DNA of 64,000 bases. Source: Arabidopsis thaliana (Eukaryota; Streptophyta; Magnoliopsida; Brassicales; Brassicaceae). The translations under genes and the position numbers were made by a program. The notes below the pieces were generated by a model. It was not told the DNA's origin, made no database searches, and worked only from the letters and a program-made list of their open reading frames with translations. The stretch is taken from positions 16,995,261 to 17,059,260 of the forward strand of contig NC_003074.8 of the NCBI RefSeq assembly GCF_000001735.4, written 5' to 3'. Below are positions 34,301 to 46,420 of the stretch, piece after piece. Every line of letters starts with the position of its first letter. The first letter of the stretch is position 1.

Positions 34301-36582
34301 TCTGTCATTCATGTAAGTTTCTCATGACATATTTAGTTATAGCATTCCTTTGGGATCATGTTCACCTATATGTATGATATTTTTGTGGTTTCATAGAAAC
34401 TTGAGCAAGAACAATCTGAATGGTTCAATCCCACAAGCTCTTCTTAAAAGAGAAAAGGATGGACTGAAGTTATCGTAAGAAGAAACTCCACCCATGCATT
34501 TTCATTTAAAATCCTTCACCACATGCAGTCAAAATCCTAAACGATCAGTCCCTTTTTTATGTAGTGTTGATGAACAGATTCGGTGTTTTCCTGGTTCATG
34601 TGTCATCACTAAGAAGAAATTCCCAGTAATGATTGTTGCATTAGTATCTTCGGCTGTGGTGGTCATTCTAGTGGTACTAGTTCTCATTTTTGTATTTAAG
34701 AAGAAAAAGCCATCAAATTTGGAAGGTATTCGCCGAAACTCATACACCATGATCAAATCAATATATATGTGAATATCATTCTTGTACTAAATATTTCTCT
34801 ACAGATCTACCACCGTCATCAAATACGCCGCGTGAAAACATTACATCTACCAGTATATCTGATACATCGATTGAGACAAAAAGAAAAAGATTCAGTTACT
34901 CAGAGGTTATGGAAATGACAAAGAACTTGCAAAGACCACTTGGCGAAGGAGGTTTTGGAGTCGTTTATCATGGTGATATAAATGGTTCATCACAACAAGT
35001 AGCCGTTAAACTACTTTCCCAATCATCAACACAAGGCTATAAAGAGTTTAAAGCTGAGGTAAACTCTTCGTAAGTTTATATATGTTAAACTTAAACCAAT
35101 GTGTTTCATGTGAATTTTTGTTGTTGTTAATTTGGTGTACAGGTCGAACTTTTGTTGAGAGTTCACCACATAAACTTGGTAAGCCTTGTAGGGTATTGTG
35201 ATGAACGAGATCACTTGGCTCTCATCTATGAATACATGTCGAATAAAGACTTAAAACATCATTTGTCAGGTGAAAGATTGTATAACAGTTACATACATAT
35301 ATTTCTTCTAACAGAAAAAAGCGAATATGTGATTTTACAATCTACTGTAGGAAAACACGGTGGCTCTGTTTTAAAGTGGAATACCCGACTACAAATAGCC
35401 GTCGATGCCGCACTAGGTTTGAACTATCCCAAAATAATTACATTCATGTGTTTTTACTATCACAAAATATTTTATGTGGGATTAGTGGGCACAAATGATT
35501 GAAATATTAAATGGTACTATATTCTTAGTATTACTATTTTTGTTTGTTTAATTTTGGTCAACTAATTGTTCTTATTGTTAATTAAAGTAAAACTAATGAA
35601 CGTCTATATGCTCTTATCGTTGCAATAAAGTATTCCACATTTTCATAAACTTTCTATAAGGATGAAAGTATAGTTTTTAAAATTTAGAAGGTTTAGATAT
35701 TTTTCGTTTAAAACGTTTTTCTTCTGATTCTTACTAAGATTAGTTAAAATAATCACACAATCAGAATTAATACCGAAAGGCTTTTTCCTGATCTGATAAA
35801 TTAAAGGACTGGAATACTTACATATTGGATGTCGACCATCGATGGTGCATAGAGATGTCAAAAGTACAAATATATTGTTGGACGATCAATTTACTGCTAA
35901 AATGGCGGATTTCGGGCTGTCAAGATCTTTCCAACTCGGAGATGAATCTCAGGTTTCAACCGTTGTTGCTGGTACTCCTGGATATCTTGACCCCGAGTAA
36001 GTATTTTTCTTTTTTCGAATTATTAAGAGGTTCTGAGCTTAGGTCCTTACAGCCTCTCAAACCGGATACCAGAGATATGGAATGACCTATAATGAAAATG
36101 GACACAAAAGTTTTAGAACGTTGTCCTTACTATTAGTGGTACAACCAACACATATTAATTGTACCTCATATTCTTGCCTCTCCAGATATTACAGAACAGG
36201 TCGGTTAGCTGAAATGAGCGATGTCTACAGTTTTGGAATTGTGTTATTGGAGATAATAACAAACCAACGTGTGATTGACCCAGCCCGAGAAAAATCTCAC
36301 ATAACAGAATGGACAGCATTTATGCTTAATAGAGGAGATATTACAAGAATCATGGATCCTAACCTTCAAGGAGATTATAACTCTCGTTCTGTCTGGAGAG
36401 CTCTTGAATTAGCAATGATGTGCGCTAACCCTTCATCAGAAAAACGACCGAGCATGTCCCAAGTTGTTATCGAGCTAAAAGAGTGTATACGTTCTGAAAA
36501 TAAAACTCAAGGCATGGATTCTCATAGTTCCTTTGAACAAAGCATGAGTTTTGATACCAAAGCTGTCCCTAGTGCAAGGTAG
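31398..36582 (+). CDS. LRR-malectin receptor kinase, 889 aa (AT3G46340-like)
   Basis: Thirteen exons: 31398-31488, 32680-33220, 33301-33776, 33864-34008, 34097-34168, 34241-34312, 34397-34474, 34565-34725, 34805-35058, 35143-35269, 35351-35416, 35807-35996, 36186-36582; phases agree, 889 residues. Signal peptide [20 protein letters not shown], malectin-like domain, three LRRs, a short Cys-containing spacer, membrane span on exon 8, kinase with [14 protein letters not shown] lysine K614, HRD and DFG present. The tail ends VPSAR, a feature shared by its neighbours. LRR-RLK subfamily I; plasma membrane; ligand and pathway unknown. Intron 11 ends in AAAG, a weak acceptor, but the phase fits. Intron 1 is 1.19 kb. 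Confidence 0.93.
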
Positions 36583-37081
36583 TATTGGCAAAGAAGTCTT
36601 ACTGCGTCGATCAATTTCTGAGTGTGGTATTCTTCTTTGGTAAGATAAGTGCTTTAATTTTTGTTTGAGACAACTAAACATGAGAGGAAAATTGTAACAC
36701 TCTTTTAATCTTGTGTTCTACCTTGTATGATATTTTGTGGTTTGAAACTGTGCGTAGTAACTTGCCATATTGGTAGGATAATTCTTCTTGAGAATGAAAA
36801 GCAGATCCACTAATGAATATATGGCCATAGAAGCAATTATAAGACAATTGCCACTTGAAACTTGTCCATTGATGCTTTTGTGCATGATGAACAAGAGTGA
36901 CCACACAAGATGGTAGGATAATCTAATAACCTGTTAATCAAAGAAAAGATTAATATGGATAAAGATGACTGAAGGAGATCAATTGTAGACCTAATTTATT
37001 CTTTCATCAACAACTTAGAACCCACATAGCTTTGGGTCTTTTTCTTTTCTAAATCTCCAAGGTGCAATCATCTAAAGCCTG
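36583..37081. other. 3' flank of the 889-aa gene
   Basis: T-rich 3' sequence, then a stretch (about 36880-37020, GATGAACAAG..., GAAGGAGATC) repeated downstream of the next kinase at about 46690-46810. This shows that the duplicated unit includes the 3' flank. No gene. Confidence 0.55.
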
Positions 37082-37994
37082 GAGTAAGTATTATTAGTCT
37101 AATCTCGGATCATGAAATTTGTCTTCACATTCATATTCATCTGTTAACTTAATACGCATATTTCTTATTCCTTTTCTTTTGCCATGCTAGATATTACAGA
37201 ACATGGCATCCGTGATCAGCCCTAGCTCATGGCATCCTTGATCATAGGTTTACTACAAGCTGGAGGTCCATAATTCCTCTAATCTCGGCAAAGTCCACTA
37301 CCCATCTAGACACTTTCACATTGAGGTATGTTTTTCAGATCACCATTTACAGTCTCTGGCGGGAGCGAAATGGTCGCCGTCATGGAGAGACATCAACACC
37401 GGGCCATACGCTTACGAGAATAGTTGATAAAAGTGTCCGCAATCGGTTGAGTACCTTGGCATTGACGAGCTCTTATGAAGAGGGAATGTATTTCTGGTTC
37501 CAAACTCACAGTCTCTAGTTCCCTTTCCAATGCTGTAATTCTCTTTCTAAAAGGTTATAGAAATTTTGGTTTTTAAGATGCATTTTATTGTAAAACAGTC
37601 TTTTTTTGGTGAATATAATTTTGCATTCATAAAAAAGAAGATATTACAGAACATGTCGGATGGCGTAAACAAGTGATTGCTATAGTTTTGGGATTATTAT
37701 CACAAGCCAATCAAACCCGCGAAAAGCCCCTCATAGCAGAATGGACAACAGTCATGCTTAATAGCGGAAATATTACCAGGATCATGGATCCTAACCTCCA
37801 CGGTGCTTACAACTCTCGTTCTGTCCAAACCTTTCTTCAGAAAAAGATCAAGTATGTCCCAAGTTGTTATCGAACTAAAAGAGTGTCTTACTACTAAAAC
37901 TCTCGATGAAAGGTAAGAATTAAGTCACATACTCTCATAGTTCCTTTGAAATAAGCATGAGCTTTGATACAAAAGCTGTGCCTAGTGCAAGGTA
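37082..37994 (+). pseudogene. Receptor-kinase last-exon pseudogene, split by a LINE
   Basis: It starts with an intron remnant (GAGTAAGTATT, as after the penultimate kinase exon) followed by an acceptor and the last exon: ATATTACAGAACATG, then after the LINE, CATAGCAGAATGGACAAC, CATGGATCCTAACCTCCAC, TCCCAAGTTGTTATCGAACT and the end AGTGCAAGG. Relative to the 889-aa gene it has deletions (subdomain IX lost after GATGGCG), a TAA, and frameshifts. The last exon is therefore non-functional. It is split by the LINE at 37206-37638 and ends where the Helitron begins at 37995. Confidence 0.9.
37206..37638 (+). mobile_element. 5'-truncated LINE with 17-bp target duplication
   Basis: A frame at 37321-37518 reads SLWRERNGRRHGE, then IVDKSVRNRLSTL, the C-terminal end of plant LINE reverse transcriptases. 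It is followed by a 3'-UTR and a short A-rich end (AAAAAAGA). The element is flanked by AGATATTACAGAACATG at 37189-37205 and 37639-37655, a perfect 17-bp target site duplication lying in kinase-exon sequence. Only about 430 bp of 3' end is present, as is usual for 5'-truncated copies. Confidence 0.88.
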
Positions 37995-38020
37995 TCTTAT
38001 TATATAAAGTATGGTTTTCA

Positions 38021-38132
38021 AAGTTACTAACTCTTAAGATCGTGGCACGTGTCAAGTCAAACGATCAGATGTTTACAAGTTACTAACTCTTAAGATCGTG
38101 CCACGTGTCAAGTCAAACGATCAGATGTTTAC
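38021..38132. repeat. 56-bp tandem duplication inside the Helitron
   Basis: 38021-38076 and 38077-38132 are the same 56 bp apart from a single change (GTGGCACG versus GTGCCACG). The unit contains the CACGTGTCA segment typical of the 5' subterminal region of these Helitrons. Confidence 0.95.
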
Positions 38133-38520
38133 ATGTGTCATTCAAAATTTAATTTTTTATTCTCTTAAGAAAATAGAAAATCTTAAAAAAGTAAACAAAT
38201 TTACATATACTAATTTATATATCTATATATTTATAAACAATTAACATTTATTCAACAAAAGGAAAATTAACAAATTTGTCTTTAACTAATGTAATCATAA
38301 GTGAAAATAGAACATTTTGAGAGAAATAGCTTAGCTTATAAGATTTAACTTTTCAATTATTTTTAATGAGAATATTTTCATTTATTAATTTTAACTCATT
38401 TAATATTAATTTGCTTGATGTAAAATTAACTTACGAGATTACGGCATATATAAAACATATATTTTCAACAATGTTTGGTTTCTAAATATTTTTGTAGATT
38501 TCTATTTTTTTATTAATTAT

Positions 38521-38980
38521 TAGCCCTAGGCGTTTGGGTATTCGGGTCGGGTATTTCGGGTTCGGGTTTTCGGGCTTAGAAGTTTAGAACCCGTTCGGGT
38601 AATTTAAGATTTCGGGTCGGGTTCGGTTCGGGTTCGAGTTTATTTATATATTGAAATATCAAATTTTGTCTGCAAATCTATTAAATTACTTGAAAATTTT
38701 AAAAATTCCCAAAACAACACGAGTAGTTTTGCTTGAATATATCTTAAAATACACAAAAATATCTAAAATATCCAAAAAATCCTAATATTTTCTATATATA
38801 AGTATAAATATAACTAATATATATTTATATTTGAGATATGTTTGGATACTTATTCGGGTTTGGGTTCGGGTTTTTCGGGTTTTGAAGTTTAGACCTGTTC
38901 GGGTATTTGAAAATTTTGGGTTCGGGTTCGGATCGGGTTTTTTGGATCGGTTCTTCGGTTTTGGGTATTATGCCTAGGCC
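38521..38980. mobile_element. Nested TTCGGG-rich element with 10-bp flanking repeat
   Basis: A 460-bp block rich in TTCGGGT and CGGGTTCGGG repeats begins TAGCCCTAGGCG and ends TGCCTAGGCC, imperfect inverted ends. It is bounded by TATTAATTAT at 38511-38520 and 38981-38990. This looks like a small DNA transposon that landed in the Helitron. Family not assigned. Confidence 0.6.
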
Positions 38981-39428
38981 TATTAATTATGTTTTGTTAA
39001 TTGTTAATTATTTTTAATACTAACTAGGATATAGATTTGATGTCATAAATATTATATTGATATGAAAATGTTATCACTCAATATGAAGTGTGTAGAATTT
39101 AAATCGAGTTTATTATGATGACATAGATAGTTAAATTGTATTACAAAATTGAATGGTGTAAGATAGAAATTTATTTTTTCTTTTTCTTTTCTAGATACTA
39201 AATTAAATATAGAATAATGGTCGCTTACTTTTTAGAATTCAAATATCATTGATAAGATTGAGTGTATATAATTAAAATAGAATGCATAAGACTGAAATTT
39301 TGTTTAAACCAATAATTATTAAATTAAATATCAAAAAAATATATAGATTGCTATACAATATTCAAATACTATCGATAAAAATTTATTTTTGTATCTTATA
39401 CCCGCCTAAACAGGCGGGCCTTATCTAG

Positions 39429-40101
39429 TTGTATATATTTGCAAAGAAGTCTTGTTTATGTGGATGCTGTACTTGTGCTTTTTGTTTTGTTCTTTTGTGA
39501 GACAAGTGCTCCAATTTTTATTACTATTGTGATCTCGTAAATTTGAATTTATTGTTTCAAATTTGGTGTTACCTTCCACATTTTTGGGCTACTTCTTCTT
39601 TAGCCTCAAAAAAAGAAAAACTAATAATGTTATTCATTAGTTAATCAACTGCCGCACAATTGTAAATTTGGACCTCCGATAAGTATTACACTTGGGAATC
39701 AAATCACATACCTAATGTAGAAGTTTTAATGAAATCATGGTCAACCACTAGACCAAGGAGACTTCCACAAATATTTCTGTTATGTGACAAATAGTTGACT
39801 ATTTTTGTAAGGAAATGAAAGAAAGGTTAAATTGTCATGTTATATGCCATATTGACTTTTCCTAGATGCTAATAACCTAAAAATGGAAATTAAAAAAAAA
39901 ATCTTTACAGTGTTTCCTTTTTCTTGACTTCTTGACCCAAACAAACAGTCAAATCATTCAAAACTATTAGAGATTATATTATTGTACATTTTTTAATGAA
40001 TTGGTATGTCTAACCAGGCTATGCTCAGCCTGCCAGAGTAGGTCTTGAGTCGTCATACTGCACAAGACCCAAACCCTTCATATAAGTTTCCGGCCATTTA
40101 G
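39429..40101. other. Intergenic between Helitron and TRIM
   Basis: The first part continues the 3' flank of the kinase pseudogene. The rest is AT-rich without a supported feature. Confidence 0.5.
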
Positions 40102-40461
40102 TATTAGAGTGTGGGATTCCAACCTAAAACCAATTGGCAATAGGTGGAGAAGTCCATATCTTATATATACCACTTAAGATCCTACTCAACTTCCGATGTG
40201 GGACATTGTCCCTAATACGCCCCCTCGAGATGATGGCTCTTCTAGCCATTGATTTCGATATGTTTGGGCATGGATCGGCGGGCCAAGTATTGGGCCGGAC
40301 CGATGTGGATCGGGTTGAGTATGTGCGGATCGGGCTTTGATACCATATTAGAGTGTGGGCTTCCAACCTAAAACCAATTGGCAATAGGTGGAGAGGCCCA
40401 TATCTTATATATACCACTTAAGATCCTACGCAACTTCCGATGTGGGACATTGTCCCTAATA
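40102..40461 (-). mobile_element. TRIM retroelement (Katydid-type), complete, 360 bp
   Basis: Two direct repeats of 116 bp (40102-40217 and 40346-40461) bound 128 bp of interior. On the minus strand the interior starts directly with TGGTATCAAAGC (40345-40334), a primer-binding site for initiator methionine tRNA, and ends in the purine tract CTCGAGGGGGCG before the other repeat. Each LTR begins TATTAG and ends CTAATA and holds the TCCCACATCGG box common in TRIMs. A 5-bp duplication TTTAG flanks it (40097-40101, 40462-40466). No coding capacity; mobilised in trans by other retroelements. The size fits Katydid as I remember it. Confidence 0.92.
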
Positions 40462-40466
40462 TTTAG

Positions 40467-41166
40467 TGGCATGACATGCGGGTTGTGTCATCTTTAATTT
40501 TTTCTTAAAGAACTCGATCGAGTTCTCTCAGGTAACTCAAGTGTCGTAAAAGTTAATAGTGTGGGACTAGATCTTATGCTGAATATTGTTAATTTGTTCT
40601 CATGATGACTTAGCACGTCTTTCAACTTCCGCTGGGAGGCCGTTCTCATGAAAGATTGGAGAGTGGAGACCCTGTCTCAATTGTTTGCTGAGACTGTTAA
40701 ACTGTCACCCACATGTCAGTTAGTGATAGGTGGATACAACATTGCTTCCAATGAACATTATTTTCTTTTGCTAAAATGAAATTTCTGACTAGTGGAAAGC
40801 ACATAAAAGCAAATTTTTGATATTTGCAATATCGTCCTGACCTAAAACATTTTCTAGTGACCATGTGTTTAAAAATAATCAAAGACAAGTTGGATGATAA
40901 AAGAAAATTTTTAAAGACAAGTTGAATATTTTTGGCCAAGAAACTAGCAAATATTTAAAGACAAGTCGAAAACATCTTTACTCATTCGTCAAATTGAATT
41001 TCTTTTTGTAGAAATTAGGACATCTCCTCACGATTTCAGAGGATTGACATGTTAAGGTGTTTTACTTGAGAAGTCCAAAGGAGTTTTGTGGCCTAATTGC
41101 TTATAAACTTCGTTTATGGTTCAGGAAATTGGGTCAGTTTTTATTTCGTTTGGGAAATAAGAAAAT
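40467..41166. other. Intergenic / promoter of the next kinase
   Basis: No gene. 41006-41130 is a promoter resembling those at 31213 and 54160: TTGTAGAAATTAGGACAT, ACTTGAGAAGTCCAAAGGAG, TATA-like TTATAAA at 41101-41107, then CGTTTATGGTTCA. Confidence 0.55.
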
Positions 41167-44100
41167 ATGAACAGTTCCCACGAGCTTTTGTTAACTGCAC
41201 TTATAGCAACTTTTGCTATTTTTCACCTTGTTCAAGCTCAAGAACAAGAAGGTAATCCTCATTTTGATGTTAGGTTTGGCACCTTAGCATTTCTAGTTTT
41301 TGTTATTGTCTTACGGCAAAAGAAATTAATAAAATTAACTTCCATGAAGTGGTGTAGTTAAACTGGAAATGTTTCTACTTTCTACTTTCTAGGGTGATAA
41401 GATCTTAGTAGATGTTGGAATGGTTGTATGAATTAGAGAAAAGGAAAAAAATTAATTTCCTCGAAACGAACACTAATTTTTTTGCGCTAATAGCTTTTTA
41501 AGTTTTAATTAAATACCTTTTTAACCTGTATAGGACAATTTTATCCGTTATTCATAAATGAATATTATTAGTATGCGAACATATTATATAATCAGTTGTG
41601 AATATTCAATATTGTATAGGACGATTGGTGAAGTCTGTTGTTGCATTCCTCCCAGATCAAGTAGCCGATGTCTAATTTTAGGGTTGAGAGTCAAATAATA
41701 TGCTATACTGCTCAGCCAAAACATAATTTGTCTTGTTTGTTATCTTAAAGTTACTTTCATTTTTTTTTTTTACACTAAAATGTTGTAAAAAAATATAATA
41801 TTAATATGACTATTTTCGATCGCCTAATCGCATAGGCCTAGTTTTAATACATTTTCTAATGTTCACATAAGTTTTATCTCTATATACATAATTATAAACG
41901 TTCATATATCGTTTGATATAAATTAAGAAAAACAGTTTCTTTAAAGTTTTGTTTTTGATATAATATTTTTTTTTTCTAATAGATATTTTCTATAAATTTT
42001 TTATGTATAATATTATATTTCTAATGTTTATGTTATATGCCTAATGGCTAAAATTGCCATTAACCTTTTGCCATATCTTAACAGGATTCATAAGTTTGGA
42101 TTGTGGGTTAGCTCCGACTGAGCCGTCCCCTTATACCGAGCCGGTAACTACGTTACAGTACTCATCGGATTCAAACTTCATCCAAAGTGGGAAACTTGGT
42201 AGAATTGATACAAGTCTACAGACATTTTTCCTAAAGCAACAAACAACGTTAAGATACTTTCCAGACGGAATACGCAATTGTTACAATCTTACGGTCAAGC
42301 AGGGAACCAACTATTTGATCAGAGCTAGGTTCACATATGGGAATTATGATGGTCGTAATATGTCTCCTACCTTTGATCTATACTTGGGCCCCAATTTGTG
42401 GAAAAGAATAGACATGACAAAGTTACAAAACAAAGTTAGTACATTGGAGGAGATTACATACATTCCATTATCAAACTCTTTGGATGTGTGTCTTGTTAAG
42501 ACAAACACGACCATTCCATTTATATCGGCCTTAGAATTAAGGCCTTTACCAAGTAACAGTTATATCACTACGGCCGGTTCATTGAGGACGTTCGTGCGGT
42601 TTTGTTTCAGCAATTCAGTGGAAGATATACGGTAAGCAAGCTTTAAGATACTTTCAATTTGTTCATTTAGTTATACGGGCCACAGCTAATACAAGATTGT
42701 GGCAACGGCAGGTTCCCGATGGATGTCCATGATAGAATGTGGGAATCATACTTTGATGACGACTGGACGCAGATTTCCACTAGTCTTACAGTGAACACAT
42801 CCGATAGTTTTCGTCTGCCACAGGCTGCCCTCATAACGGCTGCAACACCTGCGAAGGATGGTCCATCATATATAGGTATCACGTTTTCTACCTCCTCTGA
42901 AGAAAGGTTTTTCATATACCTCCATTTCTCCGAAGTTCAAGCTTTACGTGCCAACGAGACTAGAGAATTCAACATTTCGATTAACGGAGAATCTGTTGCC
43001 GACTTGTATAGACCTGTATATCTAGTTATCTACAGTCCAAGACGGTAAACAACAAACTTCCAATTATTTGCGAAAATATGGAATGCCTCATAGAGTTGTC
43101 AAGAACTCAAAGCTCTACGCATCCACCTATGATTAACGCCATTGAAATTTTCCTTGTTTCCGAACTTCTACAGTCTGAAACATACGAGAATGATGGTATG
43201 TTAGTGATTAGTGATAATGAATTGTATATAATATATCATCTGCTAAATCTAATATGTCGTCTAACTTTATGACAGTGATTGCTATAAAAAAAATCAAAGA
43301 CACATATGGATTGCAGCTAATCTCATGGCAAGGTGACCCATGTGTTCCTCGACTTTATAAGTGGGACGGTCTTGATTGTACAGACACAGACACATATATA
43401 GCACCAAGGATCACTTCCTTGTGAGTTGTTTGCGTAAATTGCGTAAATATTTTTTCTAACGATTTATATTATCCTTTGTTTTAATGTTGTGTCTTGACAT
43501 ACAAACAGAAAATTATCTTCAAAGGGGTTAACGGGAACCATAGCAGCTGATATTCAATATCTCACCTCTCTAGAAAAGTTGTAAGTGTGATAAGTGTTGC
43601 CTCGAAGGCTTTTGTGCTCGGGAATTTCTTTTGACTTTTGATTTCTTCCAAACTACAGGGACTTGTCAGATAACAAGTTGGTGGGAGTAGTGCCTGAATT
43701 TCTAGCTAACATGAAATCACTAATGTTCATGTAAGTTTCTCAGATATTTTTGGTCGTAGTATTCCTTAATATAATGTTCACCGTACCAATCTATGAACAT
43801 TTCTTCTATATATTTTAATAGAAACTTGACCAAGAATGATCTGCATGGTTCAATTCCACAAGCACTTCGCGATAGAGAAAAGAAAGGACTGAAAATCTTG
43901 TAAGAAGGAACTCAACTTATGTTTACAAATTTTAATTCAAAACCCTTCACCTTGTGCATTCATAATCAATGCTTTTGTTATGTAGGTTTGATGGTGATAA
44001 GAATGATCCATGTTTATCTACCTCTTGTAACCCAAAGAAGAAATTTTCGGTCATGATTGTTGCAATTGTTGCTTCGACAGTCGTGTTTGTTCTAGTAGTA

Positions 44101-46420
44101 TCACTAGCCCTCTTTTTTGGGCTCAGAAAGAAAAAAACGTCAAGTCATGTGAAAGGTATTTGCGGAAACTTATCACACAGAAAACAAAACACCACATATT
44201 ATTAGGTGTCATTATCTTACTAATTTTGCATTCTACAGCTATACCACCATCACCAACTACGCCATTAGAGAATGTTATGTCCACTAGTATCTCTGAGACA
44301 TCGATTGAGATGAAAAGGAAAAAGTTTAGTTATTCAGAAGTTATGAAAATGACAAACAACTTCCAAAGAGCTCTCGGTGAAGGAGGGTTTGGTACCGTAT
44401 ATCATGGTGATCTAGATAGTTCACAACAAGTAGCTGTCAAACTACTCTCCCAATCATCAACACAAGGCTATAAAGAGTTCAAGGCAGAGGTATGCAATGC
44501 TATAAATCTTCTTAAAAATATGGGAAACAAGTATATATCTTAATAATTATGTTTCACCAATGTGTTTTGCTTGTGTCTATTATATACATTGTTGGCCAGG
44601 TCGATCTCCTTCTAAGGGTTCACCACATAAATTTGTTAAACCTGGTCGGTTATTGCGATGAACGAGATCACTTGGCTCTTATCTACGAATACATGTCGAA
44701 TGGAGACCTAAAACACCATTTGTCAGGTGAATATTGATGATAGCATTTGCATTTTAAACTTTAAGTTATTACGACAAATAACTCAAATGAAGACTCACTT
44801 TGGTGGTCAAATTCAGGAGAACATGGTGGCTCTGTCTTGAGTTGGAATATACGACTACGAATAGCTGTCGATGCCGCACTAGGTTTGTCCTAATTCAGAA
44901 CCATTTAATTACATTCTCTTTTTCATGGCAAACATTTCCAATCATCATTGTACATTAATGATTCAATATAAATTTCTTAACTCACAAGTTAGCTCATGAC
45001 ACATTAAAACTCGTTCGTATAACTCTCAACCTCAATTTAGCTCCATCACATAACTCATTTGTTAAATGATCCTTAAAAAAAACATAGCTCAACCCATGAA
45101 AACTCGAGCTGAGATGAGCCGGCTCATGAACTAATGACTCATTTTGAAACCTATATACTTGTAATATTACTTAAACCAAGTTATACAACCGTCTAAGATC
45201 TTTTGGACGTTTTTTAGTATTTTGAAAATTGCAAAATATATTTGTTACCAAACAAATAGCCGATCATAAGACCAGTCAATTGTTCGTTTGATTCAAAGAA
45301 TAACATTATTTCGGAAGATGAAGAAGCTTGAAAGCTTTTAGTTCTTATTCAATAAAAGTATGCCTTCTCGAAAACACGAAGGAGGCTATAAATAACGACC
45401 TAATAAAGAAAACCCTAAAGTGTTTGGAAAAAAATAAAAACCCAACACGAAACTTAAATCCCAAGAAAAAAATAAAAACCCAACATCAAAAATCATGGTA
45501 CATTAGCGATAATGACCATACAAATAGTTCAAACTTTAAGATAACTGGAATATCTTAATTCTACAAGGTTTTCATATTCTTATGATAATCTTAGAGATCA
45601 TATACATAAAAGGCACAATTACGATATTTATGTAGGGTTGGAATACTTACATATTGGATGTCGACCATCAATGGTGCATAGAGATGTAAAAAGTACAAAT
45701 ATACTGTTGGACGAGAATTTCATGGCAAAAATTGCTGATTTTGGACTTTCAAGATCTTTCATACTCGGAGGTGAATCTCATGTGTCGACTGTTGTTGCTG
45801 GTTCACTTGGATATCTTGATCCCGAGTAAGTATTTGTGTTCACTTTTGGATGTGAATGTTTCATTAATATAACCGGTGTTCTCACGCCAACGTCTAGACT
45901 ACTGTGGCAGTGAACTTCACCTCACCACAACTTGCGTGCTGAAATTTGTTTCCACATTATCTTAGTTGATATATACAATATGAAAATTAATCCATTTTCT
46001 TGCCTTCCCAGATATTACAGAACAAGTCGATTGGCTGAGATGAGCGATGTGTACAGTTTTGGGATTGTGTTATTGGAGATAATCACAAACCAACGTGTGA
46101 TTGACAAAACCCGTGAAAAGCCCCACATAACAGAATGGACGGCATTTATGCTTAATAGAGGAGATATTACCAGAATCATGGATCCTAACCTTAACGGTGA
46201 TTACAACTCCCATTCAGTCTGGAGAGCTCTTGAATTGGCAATGTCATGTGCAAATCCTTCGTCAGAAAATAGACCAAGCATGTCCCAGGTTGTTGCTGAA
46301 CTGAAAGAGTGTCTTATTTCTGAAAACTCGCTGAGAAGTAAGAATCAAGATATGAGCTCACAAAGATCCTTGGACATGAGCATGAACTTTGATACCAAGG
46401 ATGTCCCAAGTGCAAGGTAG
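41167..46420 (+). CDS. LRR-malectin receptor kinase with disrupted exon 3 (AT3G46350-like)
   Basis: Exons: 41167-41251, 42085-42631, 42712-43195, 43276-43420, 43509-43580, 43659-43730, 43822-43899, 43986-44155, 44239-44489, 44600-44726, 44817-44882, 45636-45825, 46012-46420. Exon 3 is 484 nt, one short of the phase of its paralogs (476 or 479). The frame runs into TAA just after YSPRR, while the next frame continues with a paralog-like [10 protein letters not shown]. Splicing out 43016-43095 (GTATAT...GAG, 80 nt) restores the frame and gives 871 residues, the length I remember for this locus. Everything else is intact: signal peptide, three LRRs, membrane span, [27 protein letters not shown], tail VPSAR. 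Receptor kinase, subfamily I; function unknown. Confidence 0.8.

Larger units (their letters stand above)
37995..39428 (+). mobile_element. Non-autonomous Helitron, complete, 1434 bp
   Basis: It begins TCTTATTATATAAAG after host A (37994) and ends with the hairpin CCCGCCT-AAAC-AGGCGGG (39401-39418) ten bases before CTAG (39425-39428), then host T. These are the diagnostic Helitron ends with insertion between A and T. The host sequence is the tail of the kinase pseudogene: AGTGCAAGGTA before and TATTTGCAAAGAAGTCTT after, matching 36571-36601. No Rep/helicase coding sequence. It holds a 56-bp tandem duplication near its 5' end and a nested 460-bp element. Confidence 0.93.

Noticed and set aside
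37673..37897. 74-codon frame as a functional short kinase protein
   Set aside because: It is part of a pseudogene lacking catalytic regions, with frameshifts and two insertions.
40124..40417. 97-codon minus-strand frame and 68-codon plus-strand frame
   Set aside because: Both lie inside the TRIM, which is non-coding and repeats part of the frame in its two LTRs.
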